A stretch of 64,000 bases of DNA from NCBI RefSeq assembly GCF_024435355.1, contig NZ_JAMJWG010000001.1, positions 620,001 through 684,000 on the forward strand, given 5' to 3'. Position 1 is the first letter of the stretch, and every line of letters starts with the position of its first letter. This document shows, in pieces, positions 25,405 through 35,351 of this stretch. Under the pieces are notes generated by a model. That model ran no database searches. It saw nothing but the letters and a program-made list of their open reading frames with translations, and was not told the DNA's origin. Made by a program: the position numbers and the translations under genes. This DNA is from Streptomyces odontomachi (GTDB lineage: Bacteria > Actinomycetota > Actinomycetes > Streptomycetales > Streptomycetaceae).

Positions 25405-26978
25405 GCTCCCGTGCCGTCGTGCGTACCGCTGCCCGCGTAGATGCCGTCGTAAAGACGGTGCAGCTCACGGTCGTTGAGGGAGTTGGTCATCTCCAGTCGC
25501 TTCTGGTAGATGTCCCAGTAGGTGAAGTGGGAGTTGTCGATCGCGGAGAGGAAGATCCCGATCACCTCCGGGTTCGCCTCCACGTCGAAGGCCAGGAGGT
25601 CGTGCAGGGTCGTCCAGTCACGGGCGCCGGGCAGCAGCGACAGGTTGAAGACGTTGAAGTACGGCTGGTACGAGGAGCCACCGAGGGTGCCCAGCTCGTC
25701 CTTGATGCGCAGGCAGTAGTCGTTGAACTGGTCGATGGCCTCGGCGTCCTGCTCCGGATAGCCGATGAACAGATCGTAGGTCTGGTGGCCGATACCGTAG
25801 TCGGTGAGCATGGTCGCCAGGATGTCGACCTGCTCGTCGAAGCCGAGCAGCTTGGGGAAACGGCTCTTGCCGATGTTCATGTTGTCGAGTGGTATCTGCA
25901 CCCGGTAGCAGCCGGTCCATCCGTCGGCCGACTTGTCGTTGCCCAGCAGAGCCTGGGCCAGCTCGTGGTCGAAGCGCCCGTTCTGGCGGAACTTGCCGAA
26001 CTCGATGCCGTTGGCGAACTCCCAGGCGAAGCCGTACTCGCGGATCATCCGGAAGATCTCCAGGAGTTCCTCCCGGCCGCTGTCGTACAGGAAGCGGCCC
26101 GTGCCGTTCTGCTGGATGCGCGAGAGCGGGTTGTCCTCCTGCCAGACGATCGTGCGGATGCCCCGCGAGCGGAAGTACTTGAGGTGCTCCTCGACGGCCG
26201 CGGGCGACATGTAGCGGTACTTGCCGCGGGAGGGCGCCGTGCAGAAGGAGCAGCGCCAGGCGCAGCCCCTGGAGGTCTCCCAGCAGATGAAGTTGGTGCC
26301 GACACCTTCGGGGGGTGGACCCTCGGCGGTGTCGGTGTATAAGGACAGGTCGCCGACCAGGTCGAGCGCCATGGGCGGCAGGGTGTTCATGTCGATCATG
26401 TGTGACATGTCGACCTTGCGCGCCGTGCGCTCGCGGGTCGCGATGTTCGGCACGGTGCTGAAGTCGCCGCCCTCGGCCCAGGCCTGGACGACACGCGAGA
26501 ACACCCACTCTCCCTCGCCCTGGACCACCAGGTCCACCCCGCGCTCCAGGTAGTACTGCGGCCGGGCCGTCGGGTCCACGCCGCCCGCCACCACGAACGC
26601 CTTCGGGTTGACGCTCTTGATGAACTGCGCCAGATCGGCCGTGATCTGTGCACTGTTGGTGAAGTTGCAGGTCAGTCCGTGGATCTCGGCTTCCTTGATT
26701 TTTTCGACGTAGTCCTCGAAAGGGGAACCGAAGCGATAGCAGTCCATCTGGTGCGGACCGTACGGGATGGTCTTGTAGGCGATGCGCTGGCCGCCGAGCT
26801 GCATGTCGACGATTTCGATTTCGCAGTCGAATCCCATCGTCTCCGCGAACATCCGCAGCCCACTCGCCAACGTCGGCAGCGCGCTCTTCGGATTCAACGG
26901 TCGTTCGGTGTTGATCGGCTCGTCGAAGCCGCGGAACATCTGCGAGGGAAATGGCGCATAGTAGAGGTTGACTTTCAT
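25401..26978 (-). CDS. B12-binding radical SAM enzyme (first paralogue)
   Basis: This 525-residue protein begins MKVNLYYAPFPSQMFRGF, a start shared in outline with the next gene. Its N-terminal domain includes HGLTCNFTNSAQITADLAQF, VVAGGVDPTARPQYYLERG and VDLVVQGEGEWVF, the usual B12-domain layout. The radical SAM motif is CAWRCSFC, then PSRGKYRYMSP, WQEDNPLSRIQQNG and VQIPLDNMNIG. The ATG at 26978 follows GGGAG. It is first in the minus-strand operon with its paralogue, the exporter and possibly lysA. It is divergent from an amino-acid permease, so substrate uptake and radical chemistry may share control. Confidence 0.88.
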   Translation of the reverse strand: MKVNLYYAPFPSQMFRGFDEPINTERPLNPKSALPTLASGLRMFAETMGFDCEIEIVDMQLGGQRIAYKTIPYGPHQMDCYRFGSPFEDYVEKIKEAEIHGLTCNFTNSAQITADLAQFIKSVNPKAFVVAGGVDPTARPQYYLERGVDLVVQGEGEWVFSRVVQAWAEGGDFSTVPNIATRERTARKVDMSHMIDMNTLPPMALDLVGDLSLYTDTAEGPPPEGVGTNFICWETSRGCAWRCSFCTAPSRGKYRYMSPAAVEEHLKYFRSRGIRTIVWQEDNPLSRIQQNGTGRFLYDSGREELLEIFRMIREYGFAWEFANGIEFGKFRQNGRFDHELAQALLGNDKSADGWTGCYRVQIPLDNMNIGKSRFPKLLGFDEQVDILATMLTDYGIGHQTYDLFIGYPEQDAEAIDQFNDYCLRIKDELGTLGGSSYQPYFNVFNLSLLPGARDWTTLHDLLAFDVEANPEVIGIFLSAIDNSHFTYWDIYQKRLEMTNSLNDRELHRLYDGIYAGSGTHDGTGA

Positions 26979-27231
26979 GCGTGAGGCTCCCGGGAGTGAG
27001 CGGTCGAAGCGCAGCGTCAGTCGAAGTGGCCAAGTGTCACCACATTACTGATGGCCGGTCAAGGAGCAATAATTGCAGGAGGGTCGCGGAAGCGGAGCGG
27101 AATCCGCCGTTCAGGCGAAACGGGCGCGAATGAAGGTGAAGATCATAAATCTTCCGGCCGTGCGGCGAGTTCTCCGAAGATCCTGAACGCATTCTTGCGC
27201 AACACCAGGTGGTTATGCAGCATTCTGCCTC
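26979..27231. promoter_or_regulatory. Divergent control region of radical SAM operon and permease
   Basis: This 253-base region is more AT-rich than its flanks. On the minus strand TTGCTC and TAATGT with a 16-base spacer (about 27047-27074) form a weak promoter candidate for the radical SAM operon. The permease GTG lacks a ribosome site. No clear operator was found. Confidence 0.4.
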
Positions 27232-28749
27232 GTGGACACCCAAACCTCCGGTACGGCGCCGGTCCTTCGTACTGCCGACTCCGATCTCGAAATCCGCAAG
27301 CTAAGACGCCACTTCGGTCACTTCGATATCCTCTTCTTCCTTCTCTGCACTCTCGTCGGCCTCGACACCATCGGTACCGTCGCCGCCCGTGGACCACAGG
27401 CCTTCACCTGGATGATCGTGCTGGCGATCATCTTCTTCGTGCCGTCCGCTCTGCTCTGCGCCGAATTGGGCAGCGCTTTCCCTCAGGAGGGCGGTCCCTA
27501 TCTCTGGGTCCGGCTCGCCTTCGGCCACCTCGTCGGGGCTGTCAATACCTTCATGTACTGGGTCACCAACCCGGTGTGGTTCGGCGGCACGCTCACGGTC
27601 TCCGCAGTGACGGCCTTCACCACTTTCTTCCGCGACGGCCGACCATTCGGCACCCTCGGCTTCTATCTCTTCACGCTGGGATTTGTCTGGTTCGGCATCT
27701 TGACGGCCGTGGTCTCCTTCCGTATCGGCAAGTGGATCCCGGTATTGGGAGGCTGGACCAGGCTGGCGCTGCTGATCCTTTTCACCGGTACCGTGCTCAT
27801 CTATGCCGCCCGGCACGGCGTGCACGGTTTCGGCCTCGCCGACTTCACACCCGGCTGGTCGGGATTCGTGGCCCTGGTACCGGTGTTGATATTCAATTAC
27901 GTCGGATTCGAACTGCCCAACAGCGCCGGTGACGAGATGGTCGACCCCCGGCGGGACGTGCCTGCGGCCATCTTCCGCAGCGGCGTGCTGGCCGTACTCC
28001 TCTACGCCCTGCCGGTCCTGGGCGTCCTGCTGGTCCTCCCGACCAAGGCCGTCACAGGGCTCAGCGGCTTCCTCGACGCGATGCGACAGGTCTTCAGCGT
28101 GTACGGCGGCTCCACCGGACCCGACGGCACGGTCACCCTGACCGGCGCCGGCCTGGTGCTCGGCGGCATCTGCGCGGTGCTGTTCATCCTCACCCTGCTC
28201 TCCTCCGGTGTCGCATGGCTCATGGGCACCGATCGGGCGCTGGCGGTCAGTGGCTACGACGGCGCCGCACCCCGCGCCTTCGGAGTCATCTCGGAACGGC
28301 TCGGCACCCCCGTCCGGGTCAACCTGCTCAGCGGCCTCGTCTCCACCGGAGTCCTCGTGCTCGCACACCAGCTCACCGGGGGCGAAGCCGCCAAGCTGTT
28401 CGGCGCGGTGCTCTCGCTGGCGCTCTCCACCACCCTGCTCAGCTATCTCGGGATCTTCCCCGCGCTGCACATCCTCAGGCGGAAGTACCCCGACGTCCCC
28501 AGGCCGTACCGCGTCCGCTACCCGCGCACCATCGGCTGGCTGCTGACCGCGCTGATCGCCTTCGCCACGGTCCAGCTGCTCCTGCCCGGCATCGGCGCGC
28601 ACTGGTTCGGACCGGGATACGCCCCCTCGGGCTGGGCCCCTTCCGAACGCTGGACGTATCTCGCCACGGAGGCCATTCCCCTGGTGGTCTTCGTCCTCAT
28701 CGGGGTCGCCTTCTGGTTCGCCGGTGCTCCGACCCGCAGGCGCTCCTGA
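27232..28749 (+). CDS. APC-family amino-acid permease
   Basis: This 505-residue membrane protein has about 12-13 helices. Helix 1 is DILFFLLCTLVGLDTIGTVAARG, with the unwound glycine-rich segment of amino acid/polyamine/organocation carriers; then FPQEGGPYLWVRLAFG, FNYVGFELPNSAGDEMVDPRRDVP and the late WLMGTDRALAVSGYDGAAPRAFG. These are typical of glutamate/GABA antiporter-like or YfnA-like permeases. The GTG at 27232 is the only sensible start. It is divergent from the radical SAM operon and could import the amino-acid precursor or exchange a product. Membership of the cluster is inferred. Confidence 0.86.
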   Translation: MDTQTSGTAPVLRTADSDLEIRKLRRHFGHFDILFFLLCTLVGLDTIGTVAARGPQAFTWMIVLAIIFFVPSALLCAELGSAFPQEGGPYLWVRLAFGHLVGAVNTFMYWVTNPVWFGGTLTVSAVTAFTTFFRDGRPFGTLGFYLFTLGFVWFGILTAVVSFRIGKWIPVLGGWTRLALLILFTGTVLIYAARHGVHGFGLADFTPGWSGFVALVPVLIFNYVGFELPNSAGDEMVDPRRDVPAAIFRSGVLAVLLYALPVLGVLLVLPTKAVTGLSGFLDAMRQVFSVYGGSTGPDGTVTLTGAGLVLGGICAVLFILTLLSSGVAWLMGTDRALAVSGYDGAAPRAFGVISERLGTPVRVNLLSGLVSTGVLVLAHQLTGGEAAKLFGAVLSLALSTTLLSYLGIFPALHILRRKYPDVPRPYRVRYPRTIGWLLTALIAFATVQLLLPGIGAHWFGPGYAPSGWAPSERWTYLATEAIPLVVFVLIGVAFWFAGAPTRRRS

Positions 28750-29176
28750 GACTCCCGGCCCCGGCGTCGCCGGGACCTGAGCCACTCGGTCTCACACCGG
28801 CCCGGCCGGGCACGGCCGTCGCACGCCCCGTCGCGCGCGTGTCCGTTTCCTCCGGGCCGTCTCGGCAGCCGTTCGCCGTGCCGGAACCGATCCCCGGACT
28901 CCCGGCTTCCGTGCGGAGCGTCGGAGTGACGGTGATCACGAACGCCCTTCTCAAGGGGCTGCGTAGGCTTGTGGCGTCGTCGAGCGGAGGTAGGGGAGCG
29001 CCGGTGAGGCTCTCCGACATATGCCTGACGACGCGCCAGAAAAGGCAGCGGGTGGTCAGCGTGCGTCCTGAAGGGCCTGGGGGGCGCTGCCCCAGCCCGC
29101 CACTCGTTGTAGGGTGAAGAGATCGCCCTTGACCTGCAAGAACGCAGGCAGGGAGCCTAGCGCCAGGAGTACCGCG
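28750..29176 (+). other. Intergenic region upstream of panD
   Basis: These 427 bases hold no convincing gene; open frames are compositionally shadow-like. TTGACC near 29133 and the ribosome site AGGAG at about 29167 precede panD. No riboswitch was recognised. Confidence 0.5.
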
Positions 29177-29602
29177 ATGCTGCGCACCATGTTCAAGTCG
29201 AAGATCCACCGTGCCACCGTCACCGAGGCCGACCTGCACTATGTGGGCTCCGTCACCATAGACGCGGACCTGCTGGACGCCGCGGACCTGTTGCCCGGCG
29301 AGCTGGTACACATCGTCGACATCACCAACGGGGCGCGTCTGGAGACCTATGTCATCGAGGGCGAGCGCGGCTCCGGGGTCATCGGCATCAACGGCGCAGC
29401 GGCGCACCTCGTGCACCCCGGGGATCTCGTGATCATCATCAGCTATGCCCAGGTCGACGACGCGGAGGCCCGTGCCCTGCGCCCCCGTGTCGTCCATGTC
29501 GACCGGGACAACCGCATCGTCGCCCTGGGCGCCGACCCCTCCGAGCCGGTGCCGGGCGGCGACGCGCGGCGCGGGCCGCAGGCGGTGCCGGCCGGGGCGT
29601 GA
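29177..29602 (+). CDS. panD: Aspartate 1-decarboxylase (pyruvoyl enzyme)
   Basis: This 141-residue proenzyme makes beta-alanine from L-aspartate. The self-cleavage site is exact: G24-S25 in [10 protein letters not shown], where serine becomes the pyruvoyl group. R54 (NGARLETY) and Y58 are in their standard places, as is K9 near the N-terminus. The ATG at 29177 follows AGGAG; an upstream in-frame ATG at 29114 would add 21 residues that are not family-like. Beta-alanine serves pantothenate/CoA synthesis and so carrier-protein arms. Placement 430 bases after the cluster permease, away from visible panB/panC, leaves open a role in supplying beta-alanine to the cluster. The C-terminal tail is low complexity. 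Confidence 0.95.
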   Translation: MLRTMFKSKIHRATVTEADLHYVGSVTIDADLLDAADLLPGELVHIVDITNGARLETYVIEGERGSGVIGINGAAAHLVHPGDLVIIISYAQVDDAEARALRPRVVHVDRDNRIVALGADPSEPVPGGDARRGPQAVPAGA

Positions 29603-29708
29603 AGCGTCCGCCTCTTGCGGAACGCTGCGTTTGCGGCCCGCGCGCCGGGTACGCGAAGGGGAAGGCCACCAGCCGATGACCGGATGACGATCCGGTCTGG
29701 AGGCAGCA

Positions 29709-29927
29709 ATGACTCACCCATTCCCCGATCCGGTGCCTCCGGCACCGAACCCCGGTCCCGACCGTCCGGAACCGCCGACGCCCTTCCCGGAGCCGGTACC
29801 CGGCCCTGACCCGGTGCCGGGCCCCGGGCCAGGACCCCGGCCGACCCCGGAGCCGTCACCGTCGCCGATCCCCAAGCCACCGGGACCGGACCCGGTGCCC
29901 GAGCCGGAGCCGGGACCCGCGTCCTGA
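29709..29927 (+). CDS. Small proline-rich protein
   Basis: This 72-residue protein is about half proline, with repeats of P-x-P-D/E-P (MTHPFPDPVPPAPNPGPDRP at the start, ending PVPEPEPGPAS). It has no signal peptide, no transmembrane segment and no known domain. The ATG has GGAGG six bases upstream and a clean terminator with a TTCG loop follows, so it is probably expressed. Acidic residues dominate the charge. The function is unknown; it could be a spacer-like or wall-associated polypeptide. A chance open frame in GC-rich DNA cannot be fully excluded. Confidence 0.55.
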   Translation: MTHPFPDPVPPAPNPGPDRPEPPTPFPEPVPGPDPVPGPGPGPRPTPEPSPSPIPKPPGPDPVPEPEPGPAS

Positions 29928-29935
29928 CTAACGGG

Positions 29936-29959
29936 CGGCCGGCCCTTCGGGGCCGGCCG
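29936..29959. terminator. UUCG-loop hairpin terminator
   Basis: A perfect 10-bp stem CGGCCGGCCC / GGGCCGGCCG closes on the tetraloop TTCG. It follows the proline-rich gene stop and faces the convergent gnd gene. Confidence 0.85.
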
Positions 29960-30045
29960 TCGCCGTGTCCGCGCCCCACGTGAAGCAGGGGAGTGCCTGG
30001 TACCAGGCAGGCCCCGCGGGTCCGGCACGCACTCGACGAGCAGTC

Positions 30046-30078
30046 CTACGCCTCGACTACGCCTCGACTACGCCTCGA
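30046..30078. repeat. Three 11-bp tandem repeats at the gnd stop
   Basis: CTACGCCTCGA occurs three times head to tail (30046-30056, 30057-30067, 30068-30078). The copy at 30068 contains the gnd stop codon (TAG on the minus strand), so the array covers the last codons and the 3' flank. Confidence 0.8.
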
Positions 30079-31507
30079 CCTCCGAGCGGTCCTGACCCCA
30101 CAACGTGTGGAAGGACCCCTCGACGTCGGTGCGCCGGTAGGTGTGTGCGCCGAAGTAGTCCCGCTGCCCCTGCGTGAGCGCGGCCGGGAGCCGGTCGGCG
30201 CGCAGCGCGTCGTAGTACGCGAGGGCCGCCGAGAAGCCCGGCGTCGGCACGCCCTGCTGCACCGCCGCCACCAGCACGGCCCGCCAGTCGTCCTGCGCAG
30301 CGGCGATCTCCTCGGCGAAGCCCTTGTCGGCCAGCAGGCTCGGCAGGTCCGGGCGGGTGTCGTAGGCGGCGCGGATCCGGTCGAGGAACGCGGCACGGAT
30401 GATGCAGCCGCCGCGCCAGATCGAGGACACCGCACCCGGGTCGACGTTCCAGCCGTACTCCTCGCTGCCCGCGGTGATCTCGTGGAAGCCCTGGGTGTAC
30501 GACACGATCTTCGACGCGTACAGCGCCTGCTCCACCTGGTCGGCGAAGGCCGCCGCCGCCTTCTCACCCATCGGCTGGGCCACCGGGCCGGCCAACTCGC
30601 GCGAGGCCGCGCGCAACTCGGCGTGGCCCGACAGCGAGCGGGCGAAGACGGCCTCGGCGATGCCGGAGACCGGCACGCCCAGGTCGAGCGCGATCTGCAC
30701 CGTCCAGCGGCCGGTGCCCTTCTGCTCGGCACGGTCCAGCACCACGTCCACGAACGGCTTGCCCGTCCGGGCGTCCACGTGCGCCAGCACCTCCGCGGTG
30801 ATCTCGATCAGGTACGAGTCGAGCCGGCCGGTGTTCCAGGTGCGGAAGATCTCGGCGATCTGCGCGGGGGAGTACCCGGCCACATCGCGCAGCAGTTGGT
30901 ACGCCTCGCCGATCAGCTGCATGTCGGCGTACTCGATGCCGTTGTGCACCATCTTGACGAAGTGTCCGGCGCCGTCGGGGCCGCAGTGCGTCACGCACGG
31001 CGCGCCGTCCGCGGCCTTCGCTGAGATCTTCTCCAGCATCGGCCCGAGCGAGGCGTAGGACTCCGTCGAGCCGCCCGGCATGATGCTCGGCCCGTGCAGG
31101 GCCCCCTCCTCGCCACCGGAGATGCCGGTGCCGACGAAGTGGATGCCGCGCTCGCGCAGCTCGCGCTCGCGGCGCCGGGTGTCGGCGAAGTGCGCGTTGC
31201 CACCGTCGATGATCATGTCGCCGGGCTCCAGGAGCGGCGCGAACTCCTGGATCACCGCGTCGGTCGGATCGCCCGCCTTCACCATGATGATCAGACGGCG
31301 CGGGCGCTCCAGCGCGGCGACGAACTCCTCCGGTGACTCGGCGGGAACGAAGTCGCCCTCGTCGCCGAAGTCCCGCACCAGCTCCCGCGTCCGGGAGGGA
31401 GTGCGGTTGTGGACGGCGACCGCGTAGCCGTTGCGCGCGAAATTGCGGGCGAGGTTGCGCCCCATCACCGCGAGCCCCGTCACACCGATCTGGGCTGAAG
31501 TGCTCAT
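30068..31507 (-). CDS. gnd: 6-phosphogluconate dehydrogenase (decarboxylating)
   Basis: This 479-residue cytosolic enzyme of the oxidative pentose phosphate pathway makes ribulose-5-phosphate, CO2 and NADPH. The N-terminal Rossmann domain has GVTGLAVMGRNLARNFARNG; the substrate loop has GISGGEEGALHGPSIMPGG; the catalytic lysine lies in GAGHFVKMVHNGIEYADMQL. The C-terminal helical domain ends GSFHTLWGQDRSEVEA. Length is that of the long (E. coli-type) class. The ATG at 31507 follows AGGAG. It stands alone between terminators. A tandem repeat lies at its 3' end. Confidence 0.96.
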   Translation of the reverse strand: MSTSAQIGVTGLAVMGRNLARNFARNGYAVAVHNRTPSRTRELVRDFGDEGDFVPAESPEEFVAALERPRRLIIMVKAGDPTDAVIQEFAPLLEPGDMIIDGGNAHFADTRRRERELRERGIHFVGTGISGGEEGALHGPSIMPGGSTESYASLGPMLEKISAKAADGAPCVTHCGPDGAGHFVKMVHNGIEYADMQLIGEAYQLLRDVAGYSPAQIAEIFRTWNTGRLDSYLIEITAEVLAHVDARTGKPFVDVVLDRAEQKGTGRWTVQIALDLGVPVSGIAEAVFARSLSGHAELRAASRELAGPVAQPMGEKAAAAFADQVEQALYASKIVSYTQGFHEITAGSEEYGWNVDPGAVSSIWRGGCIIRAAFLDRIRAAYDTRPDLPSLLADKGFAEEIAAAQDDWRAVLVAAVQQGVPTPGFSAALAYYDALRADRLPAALTQGQRDYFGAHTYRRTDVEGSFHTLWGQDRSEVEA

Positions 31508-31639
31508 TGCCGTAGCTCCTGGAATCGGATGTAAAGATCGTTGACGGCAAGTATGACCCGACGGCCCCGGTTACCCGCGCCACGGCGGCCCCGACGGAGC
31601 CGTCGGGGTCCGTGGTCGCTTTCGGACGCCCGTGGCCGG

Positions 31640-33172
<1,533 letters not shown>

Positions 33173-33420
33173 GTTACGGCGCGATGAGTAACGGACGTGC
33201 GGCCGCGCCGTCGGCGGTCCGTCCGCGGTCGCACGCTCGCGGCATCCAGCCCCGTGGCGTCCGGGGCTGAGCGGCCGTCACACGATCGTGCTGCCACCGC
33301 GGGGTGGCACGCCGGCACCCGGCCGTTGGGCGCCCCACGGCCGGGCGAGGCTCTGGCCATGCGCCACGACCGGGCGAGGCTCTGGCTGGACACCACGGCC
33401 GTGGGCACCGTGCAGCCGTG

Positions 33421-34899
33421 TCACGGTCTGAGCCGTGCACAGCACATGAGCTGGCCGTCCGGGGTCCTGTGCCTGCTGTCGCGGCGCAAGGGCAGCCTGG
33501 TCAGCCGGGTCGCTTCCGGCAGCTCACGCACGCCCGGGAGATCCGTCACCCGCCGCAGGCCCGGCTCTTCCGGAAGGCCTGGTCCTTCTGCGGGACGGAC
33601 GACTGCGGCGGTGGAGCGGGCCAACCCCGGCAGGTCGGCCACGCCCGGCAGACCCGTCACGTCCCTGGGATCCGACACCCCCGCGGCGCTCCCCGGTCCA
33701 CCGGGCCCCGTCGCCTCGGGGAGATCGGACTCTGCGGCCACTCCCGGTGCCCCCGTGGCTCCCGGTGGGTCCGTCAGCTCCGCCGCCGTGTCCGGCACGA
33801 TCGGGATGACCGGGACGGCCCTGGGTGCCGGCACGGTCGGCGTCCCCCGATGCCCGGGTGACGGCTGCTGCGGCAACGGTGCGGTCCGTGCCGGTGACGG
33901 GATGCTCACCACCGTCGACGGCCCACCGGCGTCCTGCACCGCCATGAAAGCTCCGCCGGGCGGCAGGCTGCCGTCCTGTGCGGCGGCCGAGCCCGCTGCC
34001 GGGTGCGAACCGTGCTCCCGCCTCGGCTCCGGGAGCGCGGGCGATGCGCCGGCGGGCGGTACCGCGCTGGAGCGCACGCGCTCCATGGTCAGCAGCACCA
34101 CACCACCGGCCGCCAGGACACCGCAGGCCAGCGCGCTGATGGTGCCGGCCCAGCCGTACCGGAAGCCCTCGCCGAACATGGTCAGGCCGACCGCTGCGGC
34201 CACCACCGGATTGGCGACGGTCACCATCGACAGCGGCGCCGTGAGCCCCGCGCCACGGTAGGAGGCCTGGGATAGCAGCATGCCCGCGGTGGCCAGCACG
34301 GCGATCACCAGCAGGCTCGGCAGCCGCAGGGTCAGCGACGTCCCGCCCGTCCAGTCAAGGGCGACGGTCTTGGTGAACACCGACCCGATACCGAAGGCGA
34401 CGCCCGCCGCCGCGGCGAGCAGCACGCTGCGCACCGCGGGATGCCGGTGCGCGGCGTGCGCGCTCACCATCAGAGCCACCACCAGGCCCGCCGTGATCAG
34501 CGCCACCAGCATCCGCTCCGGACCGCTCAGCGACTGGCTGTCCGACGCGCTGGTCAACGACAGCAGACCGGCGAGCCCCACCGTGGCCATGACAGCGCCA
34601 CGCCACGCGGTCGCCCCGGCTCGCCGGCCCACGAACAGGGCGGCCATCGGAAGGGCGAAGACGATGGTCAGCGCGCCGGACGGCTGCACCAGGCTCAGCG
34701 GCCCGAAGGCCAGTGCCGCCACGTGCAGCAGGGCGCCCAAGCCGTTGAGGCCGACCGCGGCCCACCAGACCGGGCGGCGCAGGGGCGCGTACTGCATCGC
34801 GGGCGCATCCGCCGCGACCCTCTCCTGAACGATGGCGCCGCCCGCGTAGGCCACGGCGGAGATCAGGGAGAGCAGCACGGCCAGCGCGAGATCGCTCAT
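33421..34899 (-). CDS. EamA/DMT-family transporter with long C-terminal tail
   Basis: This 492-residue protein has about nine hydrophobic segments in residues 1-290 (MSDLALAVLLSLISAVAYAG, then SLVQPSGALTIVFALPMAAL and NPVVAAAVGLTMFGEGFRYG), typical of drug/metabolite transporters (DMT-like). The remaining 200 residues form a low-complexity Pro/Gly/Ala tail with recurrent LPGV/DLPG units and a final RTPDGQLMCCARLRP. The ATG at 34899 has GGGGAG six bases upstream; upstream in-frame codons have no site. Tail function is unknown and its composition is unlike the transporter. The transported substrate is unknown. Confidence 0.8.
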   Translation of the reverse strand: MSDLALAVLLSLISAVAYAGGAIVQERVAADAPAMQYAPLRRPVWWAAVGLNGLGALLHVAALAFGPLSLVQPSGALTIVFALPMAALFVGRRAGATAWRGAVMATVGLAGLLSLTSASDSQSLSGPERMLVALITAGLVVALMVSAHAAHRHPAVRSVLLAAAAGVAFGIGSVFTKTVALDWTGGTSLTLRLPSLLVIAVLATAGMLLSQASYRGAGLTAPLSMVTVANPVVAAAVGLTMFGEGFRYGWAGTISALACGVLAAGGVVLLTMERVRSSAVPPAGASPALPEPRREHGSHPAAGSAAAQDGSLPPGGAFMAVQDAGGPSTVVSIPSPARTAPLPQQPSPGHRGTPTVPAPRAVPVIPIVPDTAAELTDPPGATGAPGVAAESDLPEATGPGGPGSAAGVSDPRDVTGLPGVADLPGLARSTAAVVRPAEGPGLPEEPGLRRVTDLPGVRELPEATRLTRLPLRRDSRHRTPDGQLMCCARLRP

Positions 34900-35351
34900 G
34901 ACAGGCTCCCCTGCACATGACACGGCGTGCAGGGTGCGCAGCGCACGGTGAGACCCAGCCCTGCGGGCGAAGAGACGGCATCCATGCTCTCCACGATGCC
35001 TCGCAGAACGCCGTGCGTCGTCGTTCTTGAGCATGCTCACGGTCATACTGCCGATGGAGTACGACCGGCCGAACGTCCTCCCCGGGGTGGTCAGCCCCCG
35101 GAGGTACAGCCGGAAGCACCGGTCTTGACGCACCTGACTCCGGCGCCCGTGCCCCGGTCTCCCGGCGGTCCGCGACCACCCCGCCGGCCGGGGCGCCCGC
35201 GCAGGCGGGGCACCGTCCTCGCGGTTTGGCACCTCCTGCCGCGCCTCACGTAAAGTTCCGGATTCGGAACGTCTTCTGTGGGCGTGCCGAAGGCGCCCGG
35301 CGAACCGGGGGAGCCGGTGGGTAGGCGGAGAGTGGAAAAGGGCACGCGGCA
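34900..35351. other. Divergent intergenic region with 12-bp palindrome
   Basis: These 452 bases separate the EamA transporter and SDR genes. TGAGCATGCTCA (35028-35039) is a perfect palindrome and a candidate operator. No further gene is supported. Confidence 0.45.

Larger units (their letters stand above)
14168..28749. other. Putative biosynthetic gene cluster (A-T-R, ATP-grasp, twin B12-radical SAM)
   Basis: These genes share divergent and convergent control regions and hold one complete set of activation, tailoring, regulation and transport functions. The set is an adenylation-carrier-reductase protein, aldo/keto reductase, ATP-grasp ligase, acyltransferase, diaminopimelate-decarboxylase-like enzyme, exporter, two B12-radical SAM enzymes and an amino-acid permease. 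The borders are estimates: HxlR may or may not belong, and panD at 29177 may extend it. Confidence 0.65.
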
